Below, in pieces: positions 54,508-63,614 of a stretch of 64,000 nt of DNA. The number at the start of each line of letters is the position of its first letter. Position 1 is the first letter of the stretch. The notes beneath the pieces are model-generated. The model saw only the letters and a list, made by a program, of their open reading frames with translations. It was not told the DNA's origin and did no database searches. This stretch comes from Enterococcus sp. BWR-S5 (GTDB lineage: Bacteria; Bacillota; Bacilli; Lactobacillales; Enterococcaceae), in NCBI RefSeq assembly GCF_016745255.1, contig NZ_JADOEQ010000002.1, forward strand, positions 1 through 64,000, read 5' to 3'. The position numbers and the translations under genes are program-made.

Positions 54508-55698
54508 TCAGCTTACTTCTTTTTCAGTATTTTCCAAATAAATCGTAATTTGTTCTTTTTCTGTATTTTCAATGACCAGCTTTTGCAGATACTGGAAGAG
54601 CATCAACAGCCAGACAAAGGCAATCATAAAGGAAACCAGCTCAAAAGCTGTCAAAGAAAAATAATGTACGCCTTGGAATAACACTACAGTCAGAACAAGT
54701 AATCCCATAATGACATAAGAGGTCACCTTAAATTCTTTCGTAACCTTCGGCAGCAGCCAATGCATGCCGATAATCAAAATAATAATTAGGTAAACCAAAT
54801 TGGCCGCAACCTGATTATGAATCGTGCCATAAATTGAATCATCCTGATAAGGAAATGCTCCCACCCCACCAAGATTCAACGCAACAAGAATCAACAGCCA
54901 ACGAAGAATCGTCAATTTGATTCCACTATATTTTTGCTTAAGATTGACGAATAAATAGTCGATTAGTGCAATCATCAAGACGGCCGATAAAATCAATGTC
55001 AGATTGAACTGCCATCTGCTGGTCGCTTCCACGGTTCCTAAAAAACTGAAATTATGCTGCCACCATTGTTTTTCTCGATTGGTAAGCATTGCACCCAAGG
55101 CACCACCCACAATGACAATAGTCAGGATATTCGTCAAGAGCATCGGCGTCAGCTCCAAGACCAGATAAATCATCAAGTAATTAATGACTGCCATCATCAC
55201 AAAGAAAAACAAGGTCGCTGTAAATAAATCAAAAGCAATTCCCGGGAACATATAGCCTAACAGTCTAGAGAGAAACAATGACCCAAGAAATAAAATAATC
55301 AGGAAGGAAATAACCAATGCAGGAAAATTTCGCCAATACAGATTTTTCGCCTGAGATTGTGTTCGACCTTTCTTCACACCAACAAATGTAATAATCAGCG
55401 TAAGAATTCCAGTTATTACTCCAACTGTACTGACCAGCTCACCAATAGAAGGACGTCCGACTAAAGGAACATAAGTATATTTCTTTAAATAGAAAAACAG
55501 AAAAAAGATAATTGTCGCAATAACCGTCGGCAATAAGAAGCCTCTCAGAGAAATCGCCTGTTTTTCCATCCCTCCCTTTTCTTTTTTTCTAATTGTTAGT
55601 TTGCCTGTCTGCACATCCAAATCCATCTCATTTTGCTGATCAATATCAATTTCTTTTAGTATCTCCTCCGGTAACTGAAACTCTGATTCATTTTTCAT
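54508..55698 (-). CDS. AbrB-like domain fused to DUF998-type membrane protein
   Basis: A 396-residue protein. Residues 5-45 (FQLPEEILKEIDI, then LDVQTGKLTIRKKEK) look like the swapped-hairpin AbrB/MazE DNA-binding fold. From residue 50 on there are about ten membrane helices, resembling DUF998 membrane proteins. DUF998 has no assigned reaction. An AbrB-like domain facing the cytoplasm on a membrane protein could sense a state of the membrane and bind DNA or a partner, which is inference. ATG with GAAGGGA. Single gene, divergent from the acylase-like gene. Confidence 0.75.
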   Translation of the reverse strand: MKNESEFQLPEEILKEIDIDQQNEMDLDVQTGKLTIRKKEKGGMEKQAISLRGFLLPTVIATIIFFLFFYLKKYTYVPLVGRPSIGELVSTVGVITGILTLIITFVGVKKGRTQSQAKNLYWRNFPALVISFLIILFLGSLFLSRLLGYMFPGIAFDLFTATLFFFVMMAVINYLMIYLVLELTPMLLTNILTIVIVGGALGAMLTNREKQWWQHNFSFLGTVEATSRWQFNLTLILSAVLMIALIDYLFVNLKQKYSGIKLTILRWLLILVALNLGGVGAFPYQDDSIYGTIHNQVAANLVYLIIILIIGMHWLLPKVTKEFKVTSYVIMGLLVLTVVLFQGVHYFSLTAFELVSFMIAFVWLLMLFQYLQKLVIENTEKEQITIYLENTEKEVS

Positions 55699-55931
55699 TG
55701 TTATCCCTTCCCTTTACCCTAAACTTTGCTCGCTCTCGAATCATTCGTTATTCGAACAGCTATCAATCACTCTATAGAATAACGTTTGTACACAAAATCT
55801 TCAAATAATTTCAACCGACTAAACCGTTATTTATTTTTTATCGTTCCTTTTTAGCAATAGTGACGACTGGTTATCAATTCATCAGGCTTCGGTTACACAA
55901 CACACAACTAATTTTACCGCCATCATCTTTG

Positions 55932-55960
55932 TTGTGATTTTCAATAATCAAGCGTATACT
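55932..55960 (+). promoter_or_regulatory. Promoter of the choloylglycine hydrolase family gene
   Basis: -35 TTGTGA (55932-55937), a 17-bp spacer and -10 TATACT (55955-55960), 24 bp before the ATG at 55985. Confidence 0.7.
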
Positions 55961-55984
55961 TTTGGGCATAAAGGAGGGAATAGT

Positions 55985-56962
55985 ATGTGCACTAGTATCA
56001 CTTTAGCAAATGAACAAACGAATTTTCTTGCCAGAACGATGGATTTTGGCTTTGAGCTGGATGGACGACCAACCATAATTCCAAGGAACTACAGCTTTAC
56101 CACTGATTTAGGTGAACAGCTCACATTTCCATTAGGCTTTGTCGGTACCGGAAGAAAGCTGAATTCCTATTTATTCGCAGATGGCGTAAATGAGCACGGC
56201 TTAGCCATTGCTGAACTGTACTTTCCCACAGAAGCCAGCTATATGAAAAAAGCCGTGCCTGAAAAAATTGCACTGGCTCCCCACGAGTTTATTATGTGGG
56301 TATTAGGAAATATCGGCTCTATCGAAGAACTGAAGACACGAATTAACGAAGTAGTTGTGGTAAATAGGGAGAACAAATTATTAGGTATTGTCCTACCGCT
56401 GCACTTCATCGTTACAGATTCCAGCGGAAATACAGTGGTTATTGAGACTCATGATGAAACACTGACAATCAAAGAAAACCCAGTTCATGTGATGACTAAC
56501 AGCCCACGCTTTGAGTGGCACCTGCAGAATTTGAACAATTATCTGTTTTTACAACCGACAAATTTTGCAGCCAAATCCTTTGGTGATATGCCCGCTGCGC
56601 CTTTCGGACAAGGTTCCGGTACGTATGGCTTACCAGGTGGCTACACCTCCCCTGAAAGATTTGTACGTGCGGCCTTTTTGAGAAGCTATGTATCAAATAC
56701 AGAAACTGTAGATGGTGCCTTAACCGGTATTTTTCATGTTTTAGATAACGTGACGATTCCTAAAGGGGTCAATATAAAAAATGATGGCGCCACTGACTAT
56801 ACACAATATCGAGCAGTATTCGATACAAAAAACCGCTGTTACTACTTCAACCCTTACCATACTCAAGAAGTATTCAAGGTTCAATTGACAGAAGAGAGAT
56901 TAACTGCGTCTGAACCGATTGAACTGACAGTTTCATCTAGTTTCAGTACGACAGAATTATAA
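55985..56962 (+). CDS. Choloylglycine hydrolase family (penicillin V acylase-like) amidase
   Basis: A 325-residue Ntn-hydrolase. Cys2 becomes the N-terminal nucleophile after Met removal (MCTSITL). Arg17, Asp20, Asn172 (MTNSPRFEW) and Arg225 (SPERFVRA) match the catalytic set of bile salt hydrolases and penicillin V acylases. At the position of BSH Asn82 this protein has Tyr (AELYF), as in penicillin V acylases, so I favour that side of the family. Some relatives hydrolyse N-acyl homoserine lactones or other linear amides. The start is ATG 55985 with AGGAGGG; an earlier in-frame start at 55934 would add 17 residues before the nucleophile and is rejected. Confidence 0.85.
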   Translation: MCTSITLANEQTNFLARTMDFGFELDGRPTIIPRNYSFTTDLGEQLTFPLGFVGTGRKLNSYLFADGVNEHGLAIAELYFPTEASYMKKAVPEKIALAPHEFIMWVLGNIGSIEELKTRINEVVVVNRENKLLGIVLPLHFIVTDSSGNTVVIETHDETLTIKENPVHVMTNSPRFEWHLQNLNNYLFLQPTNFAAKSFGDMPAAPFGQGSGTYGLPGGYTSPERFVRAAFLRSYVSNTETVDGALTGIFHVLDNVTIPKGVNIKNDGATDYTQYRAVFDTKNRCYYFNPYHTQEVFKVQLTEERLTASEPIELTVSSSFSTTEL

Positions 56963-56965
56963 AAG

Positions 56966-57010
56966 AAATGGGAAAGTAATTTGCCTAGGCAAGTCACTCT
57001 CCCATTTTTT
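56966..57010. terminator. Bidirectional terminator
   Basis: AAATGGGAAAGTAATTTGCC and GGCAAGTCACTCTCCCATTT pair with a few mismatches around CTAG, followed on the plus strand by TTTTATTTT. It also serves the minus-strand amidase. Confidence 0.82.
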
Positions 57011-57038
57011 TATTTTGATTATTCTTGTTGGATTTTTT

Positions 57039-58496
57039 CTACGTATTTTTATAGAAGTCCGGAAGCTTGAATAATTGTTGCGATTCAAGCTGTTTACCAA
57101 TTGCAAACAGCAAATCTTCTCTTCCCTTAGAAGCAATAAACTGCAGTCCAAACGGTAGCCCGCTTTGGGTCAGGTGCAGAGGCAGACTAATCGCCGGCTG
57201 TCCTGTTAGATTCGCCAGCTGCGTATACGGTGTGAGTGCCAAGCCTTTCTCAAACATATCATAAACCAGCTGTGCCAATTCAGCTTCATTTAGATTTTCG
57301 GAGTGATGGAGTGCTGTCCGGATTTCATCACTTTGAAACTCTTGATTAATTTTTGGTGCAGAATCAGCGGCCGTTGGTGTTAAAAGCAAATCATACTCTG
57401 AAAACAGGTTTTCCATCCTTAATGCGATTGCATCCCATACATTCAGAGCATGAATATACCTTTTTACGGGAATCGATTCGCCATACTGATAAAGCCCCCA
57501 AGATAACAGCTCCATATCATTAGCAGTCAGCTTACGGGACATCCCCTGTTGCATGCCGGAGAACATCGCCGACGTTTCTGCTCCGTTCATCACATAGTAG
57601 CTTTCAATCATTTCTCTACCATCAAACGGCCACGTAACCTCCGTCAGCTCATGACCTAACCTGCTCAACTCTGCAATCGTCTGTTTAAGTGCCAGCTCCG
57701 CTTCAATAGAAACCGGTGTTCCTACAGGCGATGCCGATAAATAAGCAATTTTCAGAGTCTTATTATTCGTGTGCTCCTGCCATTCTTCACGAGGCGGATG
57801 ATACGGTGAAGCCTTATGATTTCCTCTAAGTGCATAAAAAAGTGCCTCAGTATCTCTCATAGAAACCGTAACTGCAAAATCGATGGCTGCTCCTTGCCAG
57901 CCACGCCAGCCATTTGGTCCAGATGGCATGGCTCCTCTTGTCGGCTTCAAGCCAATCAAGCCACAGAAAGACGCCGGTATTCGGATTGAACCGCCACCAT
58001 CACTGGCTCCGGCAATTGGAAACAGTCCACTTGCCACAGCTGCGGCAGCACCTCCGCTTGACCCACCGGGAGAATGAGCAAGATTCCACGGGTTGCGAGC
58101 AGGGCCATACAACAATGGATCGGTAATATTTTTAAACCCAAACTCCGGTGAATTGGTCTGTCCTACAGGAACAAAGCCAACACTCTCCAATCTTGATGTA
58201 AAGTTGGATGTTCTTGATGCACGATGCTCTGAAAGCAATCGTGAACCAAAGGTGCTTTTCCAGCCCGCTTTTTCCTGACCGAGCATTTTTAGCGGTATCG
58301 GCATTCCAGCGAAGGGCTGATCTTCTGTTATAGAATACGCCTTTATTTTTTCAAGCTGTTCATCCAGCGTCCATTCAACCAACGCATTCAGCTCAGGATT
58401 CCTCTCCTTGACCTTCTTATCCAGCTCAGTGTAATACTCTAACAGACTAATTTCTTTTTTCTTGAACTTTTCTATCCAATATAATGCATCCTTCAT
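57039..58496 (-). CDS. Amidase-signature family amidase
   Basis: A 485-residue amidase of the GatA/FAAH superfamily. The catalytic Ser-cisSer-Lys triad is visible: Lys70 in GMPIPLKMLG, Ser146/147 in SPGGSSGGAAAA, and Ser170 in GASDGGGSIRIPAS. It hydrolyses an amide to acid and ammonia or amine, substrate not evident. It is a stand-alone amidase, since no gatB or gatC accompanies it. ATG with AAGGAGG. It lies 42 nt after a PadR regulator gene, probably in one transcript. Confidence 0.9.
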   Translation of the reverse strand: MKDALYWIEKFKKKEISLLEYYTELDKKVKERNPELNALVEWTLDEQLEKIKAYSITEDQPFAGMPIPLKMLGQEKAGWKSTFGSRLLSEHRASRTSNFTSRLESVGFVPVGQTNSPEFGFKNITDPLLYGPARNPWNLAHSPGGSSGGAAAAVASGLFPIAGASDGGGSIRIPASFCGLIGLKPTRGAMPSGPNGWRGWQGAAIDFAVTVSMRDTEALFYALRGNHKASPYHPPREEWQEHTNNKTLKIAYLSASPVGTPVSIEAELALKQTIAELSRLGHELTEVTWPFDGREMIESYYVMNGAETSAMFSGMQQGMSRKLTANDMELLSWGLYQYGESIPVKRYIHALNVWDAIALRMENLFSEYDLLLTPTAADSAPKINQEFQSDEIRTALHHSENLNEAELAQLVYDMFEKGLALTPYTQLANLTGQPAISLPLHLTQSGLPFGLQFIASKGREDLLFAIGKQLESQQLFKLPDFYKNT

Positions 58497-58538
58497 CCTT
58501 TTTTACCCTCCTTCATTTTAAAATCAATTATCTGGTCA

Positions 58539-59111
58539 TTAAGTAGCTTCATGCTTTTTTTCATCTTTCAACAAAAAAATCGCCTGCTCTACCCAATCAA
58601 GCGCCGCACGACATTGACTTTCTCCATACATGACTGTCAATTCCCAGTATTTGACGCGCTTTTCATGTGCCGCAGCAGCACCATAATGCGCAATGGCCTC
58701 TCGGTTAGAGGCAAAAGAGCCTAACGTCTTCAGACATTCTTCTTTAAAGTGTTGAAGCATAGTAAGCACTTCCTCCTCCGGCATTTCGCCGGCTAGAAAT
58801 ACCCGCATAAGAAATGCACTTCGAACAACCACTGCTTTCGCAACATCCGTCTCTGGTGTTGAAAGCCAGCGCTGCAGCTCCTCATTTCCAGCTTCTGTTA
58901 AGGAGTATACTCGTTTATTAGGTTTCTCTGTTTGAATGACCTCTTCGCTTTGCAGCCAGCCCTTCTCCTCCATCGCTGTTAACTCCCGATAAATTTGACT
59001 GGTTTGCGCTTGCCAAAAATGAGCAAGCGACCGCTTAAACGAGCGATCCAGCTCATAGCCGGTCATTGGTCCCGCATTCAATAAGCCTAAAAGTCCATGC
59101 TTTAATGACAT
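58539..59111 (-). CDS. PadR-family transcriptional regulator
   Basis: A 190-residue regulator. The PadR winged HTH spans residues 1-85 (KHGLLGLLNAGPMTGYELDRSF, QTSQIYRELTAMEEKGWL, PNKRVYSLTEAGNEEL). A C-terminal helical dimerisation domain (about 95-185) is typical of the subgroup that responds to phenolic acids or lipophilic compounds. I start at ATG 59111 with GAGGTGAGGG, not the upstream ATG at 59135. It precedes the amidase on the same strand and probably controls it. Confidence 0.9.
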   Translation of the reverse strand: MSLKHGLLGLLNAGPMTGYELDRSFKRSLAHFWQAQTSQIYRELTAMEEKGWLQSEEVIQTEKPNKRVYSLTEAGNEELQRWLSTPETDVAKAVVVRSAFLMRVFLAGEMPEEEVLTMLQHFKEECLKTLGSFASNREAIAHYGAAAAHEKRVKYWELTVMYGESQCRAALDWVEQAIFLLKDEKKHEAT

Positions 59112-59191
59112 TTCCCTCACCTCTCTATATTCCACAAGTTGAATATAACATAAACTAGATAGAACAGCAAATACACACTTTTTACATCAAA

Positions 59192-59233
59192 CAAGAGCAC
59201 CTATGGATGCTGCAACATCCATAGGTGCTCTTG
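59192..59233. terminator. Strong hairpin terminator
   Basis: CAAGAGCACCTATGGATG and CATCCATAGGTGCTCTTG form a perfect 18-bp stem with a 6-nt loop. TTTTTTC follows on the plus strand, a short T run on the minus strand, where it ends the signal peptidase-YfhO-lipoprotein operon. Confidence 0.88.
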
Positions 59234-59272
59234 TTTTTTCATTGTGCCTTTATTCTTTAGTTGCTCCCTCTT

Positions 59273-60007
59273 CTAATAGCGATAATCCTCAGTTCCTAAA
59301 AAGATATTTTGCGGAATGCCTTTATCATCATATTGAACAATCAAATATTTTCCAAAGGTCTGTTCTTCTTTACCAGTTGGTCGGCTATCATATACGCTAA
59401 CTGATTGTCCGGCAAGTGATTTTTCGTCCTCCCCATTCTTCTTTTCAAAAGATTTGACTGATTTTTCAGAAGCAGAAATATCCATCAATGCCATCAAATG
59501 TTTAATAAACGCTTCTAAATCTTTCCCTAGGTAGGCACCATCACCAGTCGCTGTTCTGATTTCCGTTGCTTGGCTTGCCAATTTACTTTTTCCACTATCT
59601 TGATAATATTCGTATTCTATTGTTGATTTCATACTTACCAGATTCTCACCCTCTTTGTTCGCAAAAAAAGCAGAACGCGTAAGCCTGAACGTCCGTTCAA
59701 ATGCTACTACAGCAATTTTTTCTTCCATTGTCAAATCATCCTGACTGAACTCTTCGTCAATCACTCCATTTGCAGCCTCAAAAAGTGGTAAGAGCTTCTG
59801 CCCGTATTTCTCCTCTACAACCTCTTTGATTTCATCTTCTGAGATTGTATACTCAGATTGTCCAAAATTTCTAGTCCGTTCTCCCCACCAGACAAATGCT
59901 GCATCCTCTTCCGGCAGCTCCACATCCGCTGTTGATTTTTGCTTTGAGCAAGCAGTCAACAACACAAATGCACTTAAACAAAATAGTAGCGTTATATATT
60001 TTCTCAT
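59273..60007 (-). CDS. Lipoprotein of unknown function (operon with YfhO)
   Basis: A 244-residue lipoprotein with signal peptide and lipobox LLTACS (Cys20). The mature part is acidic, with no domain that I recognise (EEDAAFVWWGERTRNFGQSEY, then DLTMEEKIAVVAFERTFRL and a C-terminal beta-rich region). ATG 60007 has GGAGG; the 60028 start overlaps the preceding gene. It is the last gene after a second lipoprotein, YfhO and signal peptidase I. Shared operon and surface location suggest an envelope role. Confidence 0.75.
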   Translation of the reverse strand: MRKYITLLFCLSAFVLLTACSKQKSTADVELPEEDAAFVWWGERTRNFGQSEYTISEDEIKEVVEEKYGQKLLPLFEAANGVIDEEFSQDDLTMEEKIAVVAFERTFRLTRSAFFANKEGENLVSMKSTIEYEYYQDSGKSKLASQATEIRTATGDGAYLGKDLEAFIKHLMALMDISASEKSVKSFEKKNGEDEKSLAGQSVSVYDSRPTGKEEQTFGKYLIVQYDDKGIPQNIFLGTEDYRY

Positions 60008-60020
60008 ACATTTCCTCCTA

Positions 60021-60962
60021 TTAGTCAACTTGAATGGTTATTGGCTTCTTGTTAGGAAATTCAGTCTGATCAAAGGTAATAATTATCAGCTCTCTGCTAT
60101 CCGCCTCCAGCGAATAAACGGCAGCTGCCTCGATGACTTCATTTTTATTGAGTTCCTTTTGACTGTTCTCTGCCAGATAAGCCAAGGTGTCATCAGATAG
60201 ATTTTCATGACCGGCTTCCTTCAACGCATGGTCATCCTGTGTAACTTTCACAAACTCCTGCCACTTATCTATCGGGCGATAAGCTTTACGTTCCTTATTT
60301 GTATACACATACCGAATCACGAGTAATTGACCAGCTTCTTCAGTTTCAATCTTGTAACTGCTCAGCTGCATGGACAAGGTATCATTTTGAACCTTGTTGT
60401 TCAATTCTTCTGAAGAATCCTCCGTCACCTCTCCAGTAACCTTTTCGGACAGGGTTTCTACAGAATCATCAAAGGCTTCTTTTCTTTTCTCATAGGAATT
60501 ATCCACTTGGCTATAAAAGAAAAATTCAAGAACACCATTCTCTGTTGATACATAATAAATATCTAACCATGAATCCTTTTCTTCGTAATCTGCTCGGAAG
60601 GTGTAATGAATCCCCGGTCGCTTATTGGCAGTAAAACTGTCCATTTCTGTGCTGTTTACATCATAGTAGTTCTTCAAATATTTCTTTGCGTGCTTTTCCA
60701 ACGCTTCCTTACTTAAATCAGCCTCTTTATCCGCTCGAATGAACATGACTGAATTGCTGTTTCTATCCTTTGCACCAAATACCGATGAACCATTCAAAGT
60801 TGCTTTAGAATCTTCTTCCGCTTCCCAGCCAGCTGGCAGCTTTAATGAGTACTCACTGCCGTTAAAAGAAAAATCATCGGCACTCTCTCTTAAAGAATAT
60901 TTTTGGCAGCCGCTTAATAAAAACAAGCTGCAAATAATCATCAAAAATCCTTTTCCCCTCAT
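60021..60962 (-). CDS. Lipoprotein with C-terminal DUF5067-like domain
   Basis: A 313-residue lipoprotein, lipobox LLSGCQ (Cys19). Residues about 30-180 are a beta-rich domain resembling the PsbP/DUF1795 fold (YSLKLPAGWEAEEDSKATLNG, VLEFFFYSQ). Residues about 190-313 resemble DUF5067 (SYKIETEEAGQLLVIRYVYTN, DKWQEFVKVTQDD, LIIITFDQTEF), an immunoglobulin-like domain of many Gram-positive lipoproteins. The ATG overlaps the yfhO stop (ATGA, 4 nt), with AAGGAGA upstream. The function is not known. Confidence 0.8.
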   Translation of the reverse strand: MRGKGFLMIICSLFLLSGCQKYSLRESADDFSFNGSEYSLKLPAGWEAEEDSKATLNGSSVFGAKDRNSNSVMFIRADKEADLSKEALEKHAKKYLKNYYDVNSTEMDSFTANKRPGIHYTFRADYEEKDSWLDIYYVSTENGVLEFFFYSQVDNSYEKRKEAFDDSVETLSEKVTGEVTEDSSEELNNKVQNDTLSMQLSSYKIETEEAGQLLVIRYVYTNKERKAYRPIDKWQEFVKVTQDDHALKEAGHENLSDDTLAYLAENSQKELNKNEVIEAAAVYSLEADSRELIIITFDQTEFPNKKPITIQVD

Positions 60963-63586
60963 TCTTCCACTTCTCCTTGATTTCCAGCAATTGCTTGCTG
61001 TTTTTCATGGCGACGCCGCCAAAACAAGTAGACACTAAAAATAAGAATACAACAGACAAATAGAATGGCACCTACCTTAAAGCCCTGTGGTAGATAAACG
61101 AATTCCAATTCATGCGTTCCTGCCGGCATCGTAACCGTCAAAAAGGCTTCTTTAAATGGCTCGATCTCCACTTTTTCTCCATCAATATACGCTGACCAGC
61201 CCTTTTCATAAGGAATCGTCGTTAAGAGAACTTGCTCTTCCTTAGACTCTACTGTTGCCCTTGCTTTTCTGCCTTGAACATCAAAATCGACCCCTTTTTC
61301 CTGCATCTTCTCTACGTCTTCAGCAAATTTCTCAGTATTAAGGAATACCGCATCCGGTCGATAGACACCTATCGTTTGCATACCGCCTGTAAAGGTTAAT
61401 TCAAGCTCTACAGCTGTCGTTTTTTCATGATAGCCTAAATCATAATATTGCCCAGTATCAGAGATTCTATTGGATACCGCTTCGCCATTGATTTCCGCCG
61501 TCACGGTTGTTCTTCCGAATTTCCCTAAATCGGTCGGAACGATGCTGACATAGCCCTGACTTTTTGCCGGAACCGTCACTAACAGCTTAATTGTTCTTGA
61601 ATGAGCAATCTCTTCTTCCCCTAGCTCAATCACATTTTCTGATTCAGTAATAATCACATTTTGTGAATCGATAATCGGTGCATCACCAAAGCTGAACAGT
61701 TCTCCCTCAGTCTCTGATAAATAATTGAACAGCTCCGTCTGATTCTTTACAGCATCCTTTTCATAAATTCTATCATCAGTCATAATCCCCAAAGGCAGTG
61801 CATATTGGTTTTCATATAGAGTATAGTCTCCACTTTTTCCAACCGCTTCATAACCGAACTTGTTGAAGCCTTTATTGCTCGAAAGATTGTACTTCATTCC
61901 TACCAGCGTATCTGCCAACAAGGTATTGTTCTTATAATCAATCAGCAGGTTCGTTCCCAATGAGCGATACCCCAGCGCGTTCATATATTGAGAAGAGTGA
62001 CGGTTTCTGATTGAAGAAAACATTGAAACACCATGATAGCCATATCTAAAGCTATCATTCGCGGAAGCAGAGGTCAGGTTCTCCATTCTGAAAAATGAAT
62101 CATTGTTCTCTGTTTGCGCAACAAGTTTCTCGATATCCTCAGATTGATCCTGATAATATTGAGCATACGAATATCCCCAGTCACGGCTGATACCTGAAAT
62201 CATTTGTTGTGCGTTAAAACCAGTTTCTCCGATCATAATCAGCAGTAAACCAATGTATACGAACTTTTTCCATTGTGGTTTATGCACATAAATCAACCCA
62301 ACAGATAGGTAGATACCTAGCAGAATTATTGTAATGATTAACGATTCTGTCGTAATCAAACCGTATCTCTTCTTACTTGATAGAAGGACAAAGGCTAAAA
62401 AGATTCCGGCCAACGTTAGAATCACATTTATCAGGTCATTGATGTCTTCCTTAGAAAAAGCCTCTAGGCTATAGCCGGCAAGTAAAATAATCAGGAAGGA
62501 CAGAATAAAACTAAATCGGAATAGGAACATATACGGCGCATGCATGCCATGCCAAAACAGATTCAACGGATCAATATAGATACTTGCAATCATCACAGCG
62601 AATAATGACCCGTAAATCAGCTTATTCTTAAGCGGAAATTTCTTCGTGACAAAATAGTAAATACAAAAAATCAGCGGAAGCAAACCAATGTAAATGAACG
62701 GCATACTCTTATATTTACTCGTATCGTAAACGCCGACCATATTCTTAGCAATTAAATCCCAGATACCAGTATCTACAGTCCAAAATTTACTAATTTGGCT
62801 CAGGCTTTCCCCATTCGTCATCAAATCAATAATCGTAGGTAGAATCACAATCATCGAAGCTCCACCAGCTAAGAACGAAGTGAAGAGATATAATCCGATA
62901 GATTTTTTATACCTTTGCCAGTTCGTAAAGGTTCGGGCAAAAAAATACATGAATGAAAAGACCCCTACCATGAATGCCATATAAAAATTCGATACGAATA
63001 GCATCAGGTAGCTGACAAACAACAACACAGGTTTTCTTTTATCCATTAAACGATGAATCCCTAAGATAATCAGCGGCAGATACACAAAGGTGTCCAGCCA
63101 CATGATAACTTCTGAATAAGCAACCGCATAAGACATCAATGCATAGCTGACGCTCAGCCCGGAAATTAGCCAACGGTTCAATTTATATGTATTATGTGAA
63201 AATATCCAAAAGGATAAACCACTCGCACCAAATTTGAGCAGTGTTAAGTAATACAGCGTATCCGGCATATTATTGTTATTAAAGAAGGCTACCAAGGGCG
63301 TGAAAATCCCGTTTAAATAATAGGCTGACAGCGCCCAGTAGTTTAATCCCAAAGATCCGGACCATGTGTAAAAAATACTTTGTTTTCCATCCAACACATT
63401 TTTGAAGCTCGCATGGAAATTCGAGTATTGCGAAAAGGAATCTGAAGCCATGATTGATGCCTTACTTCCCGGGTAGACCCCTACCGTATAGTACGCAACA
63501 ATCATGATTAATACAGGAATAATGAAGCTGATACTCATTGAAAAAGAGTTCTTTTTCAAAAACTCTTTTATTTTTTCAATCGTCAT
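60959..63586 (-). CDS. yfhO: YfhO-family membrane glycosyltransferase-like protein
   Basis: An 875-residue membrane protein: about twelve or more helices (residues 15-470), a large extracytoplasmic domain (480-840) with LVAQTENNDSFFRME, SMFSSIRNRHSSQYM and IDGEKVEIEPFKEAFLTVTMPAGTHELEFVY, and a last helix (about 848-866). YfhO proteins are GT-C-like enzymes that decorate lipoteichoic or wall teichoic acid with sugars on the outer face. The ATG lacks an ideal ribosome site (AAGTGAG) and starts 28 nt after the signal peptidase gene. Translationally coupled to the next lipoprotein. Confidence 0.88.
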   Translation of the reverse strand: MTIEKIKEFLKKNSFSMSISFIIPVLIMIVAYYTVGVYPGSKASIMASDSFSQYSNFHASFKNVLDGKQSIFYTWSGSLGLNYWALSAYYLNGIFTPLVAFFNNNNMPDTLYYLTLLKFGASGLSFWIFSHNTYKLNRWLISGLSVSYALMSYAVAYSEVIMWLDTFVYLPLIILGIHRLMDKRKPVLLFVSYLMLFVSNFYMAFMVGVFSFMYFFARTFTNWQRYKKSIGLYLFTSFLAGGASMIVILPTIIDLMTNGESLSQISKFWTVDTGIWDLIAKNMVGVYDTSKYKSMPFIYIGLLPLIFCIYYFVTKKFPLKNKLIYGSLFAVMIASIYIDPLNLFWHGMHAPYMFLFRFSFILSFLIILLAGYSLEAFSKEDINDLINVILTLAGIFLAFVLLSSKKRYGLITTESLIITIILLGIYLSVGLIYVHKPQWKKFVYIGLLLIMIGETGFNAQQMISGISRDWGYSYAQYYQDQSEDIEKLVAQTENNDSFFRMENLTSASANDSFRYGYHGVSMFSSIRNRHSSQYMNALGYRSLGTNLLIDYKNNTLLADTLVGMKYNLSSNKGFNKFGYEAVGKSGDYTLYENQYALPLGIMTDDRIYEKDAVKNQTELFNYLSETEGELFSFGDAPIIDSQNVIITESENVIELGEEEIAHSRTIKLLVTVPAKSQGYVSIVPTDLGKFGRTTVTAEINGEAVSNRISDTGQYYDLGYHEKTTAVELELTFTGGMQTIGVYRPDAVFLNTEKFAEDVEKMQEKGVDFDVQGRKARATVESKEEQVLLTTIPYEKGWSAYIDGEKVEIEPFKEAFLTVTMPAGTHELEFVYLPQGFKVGAILFVCCILIFSVYLFWRRRHEKQQAIAGNQGEVEE

Positions 63587-63614
63587 ATAAAATTACTCAC
63601 TTTCTTTCTATTTA

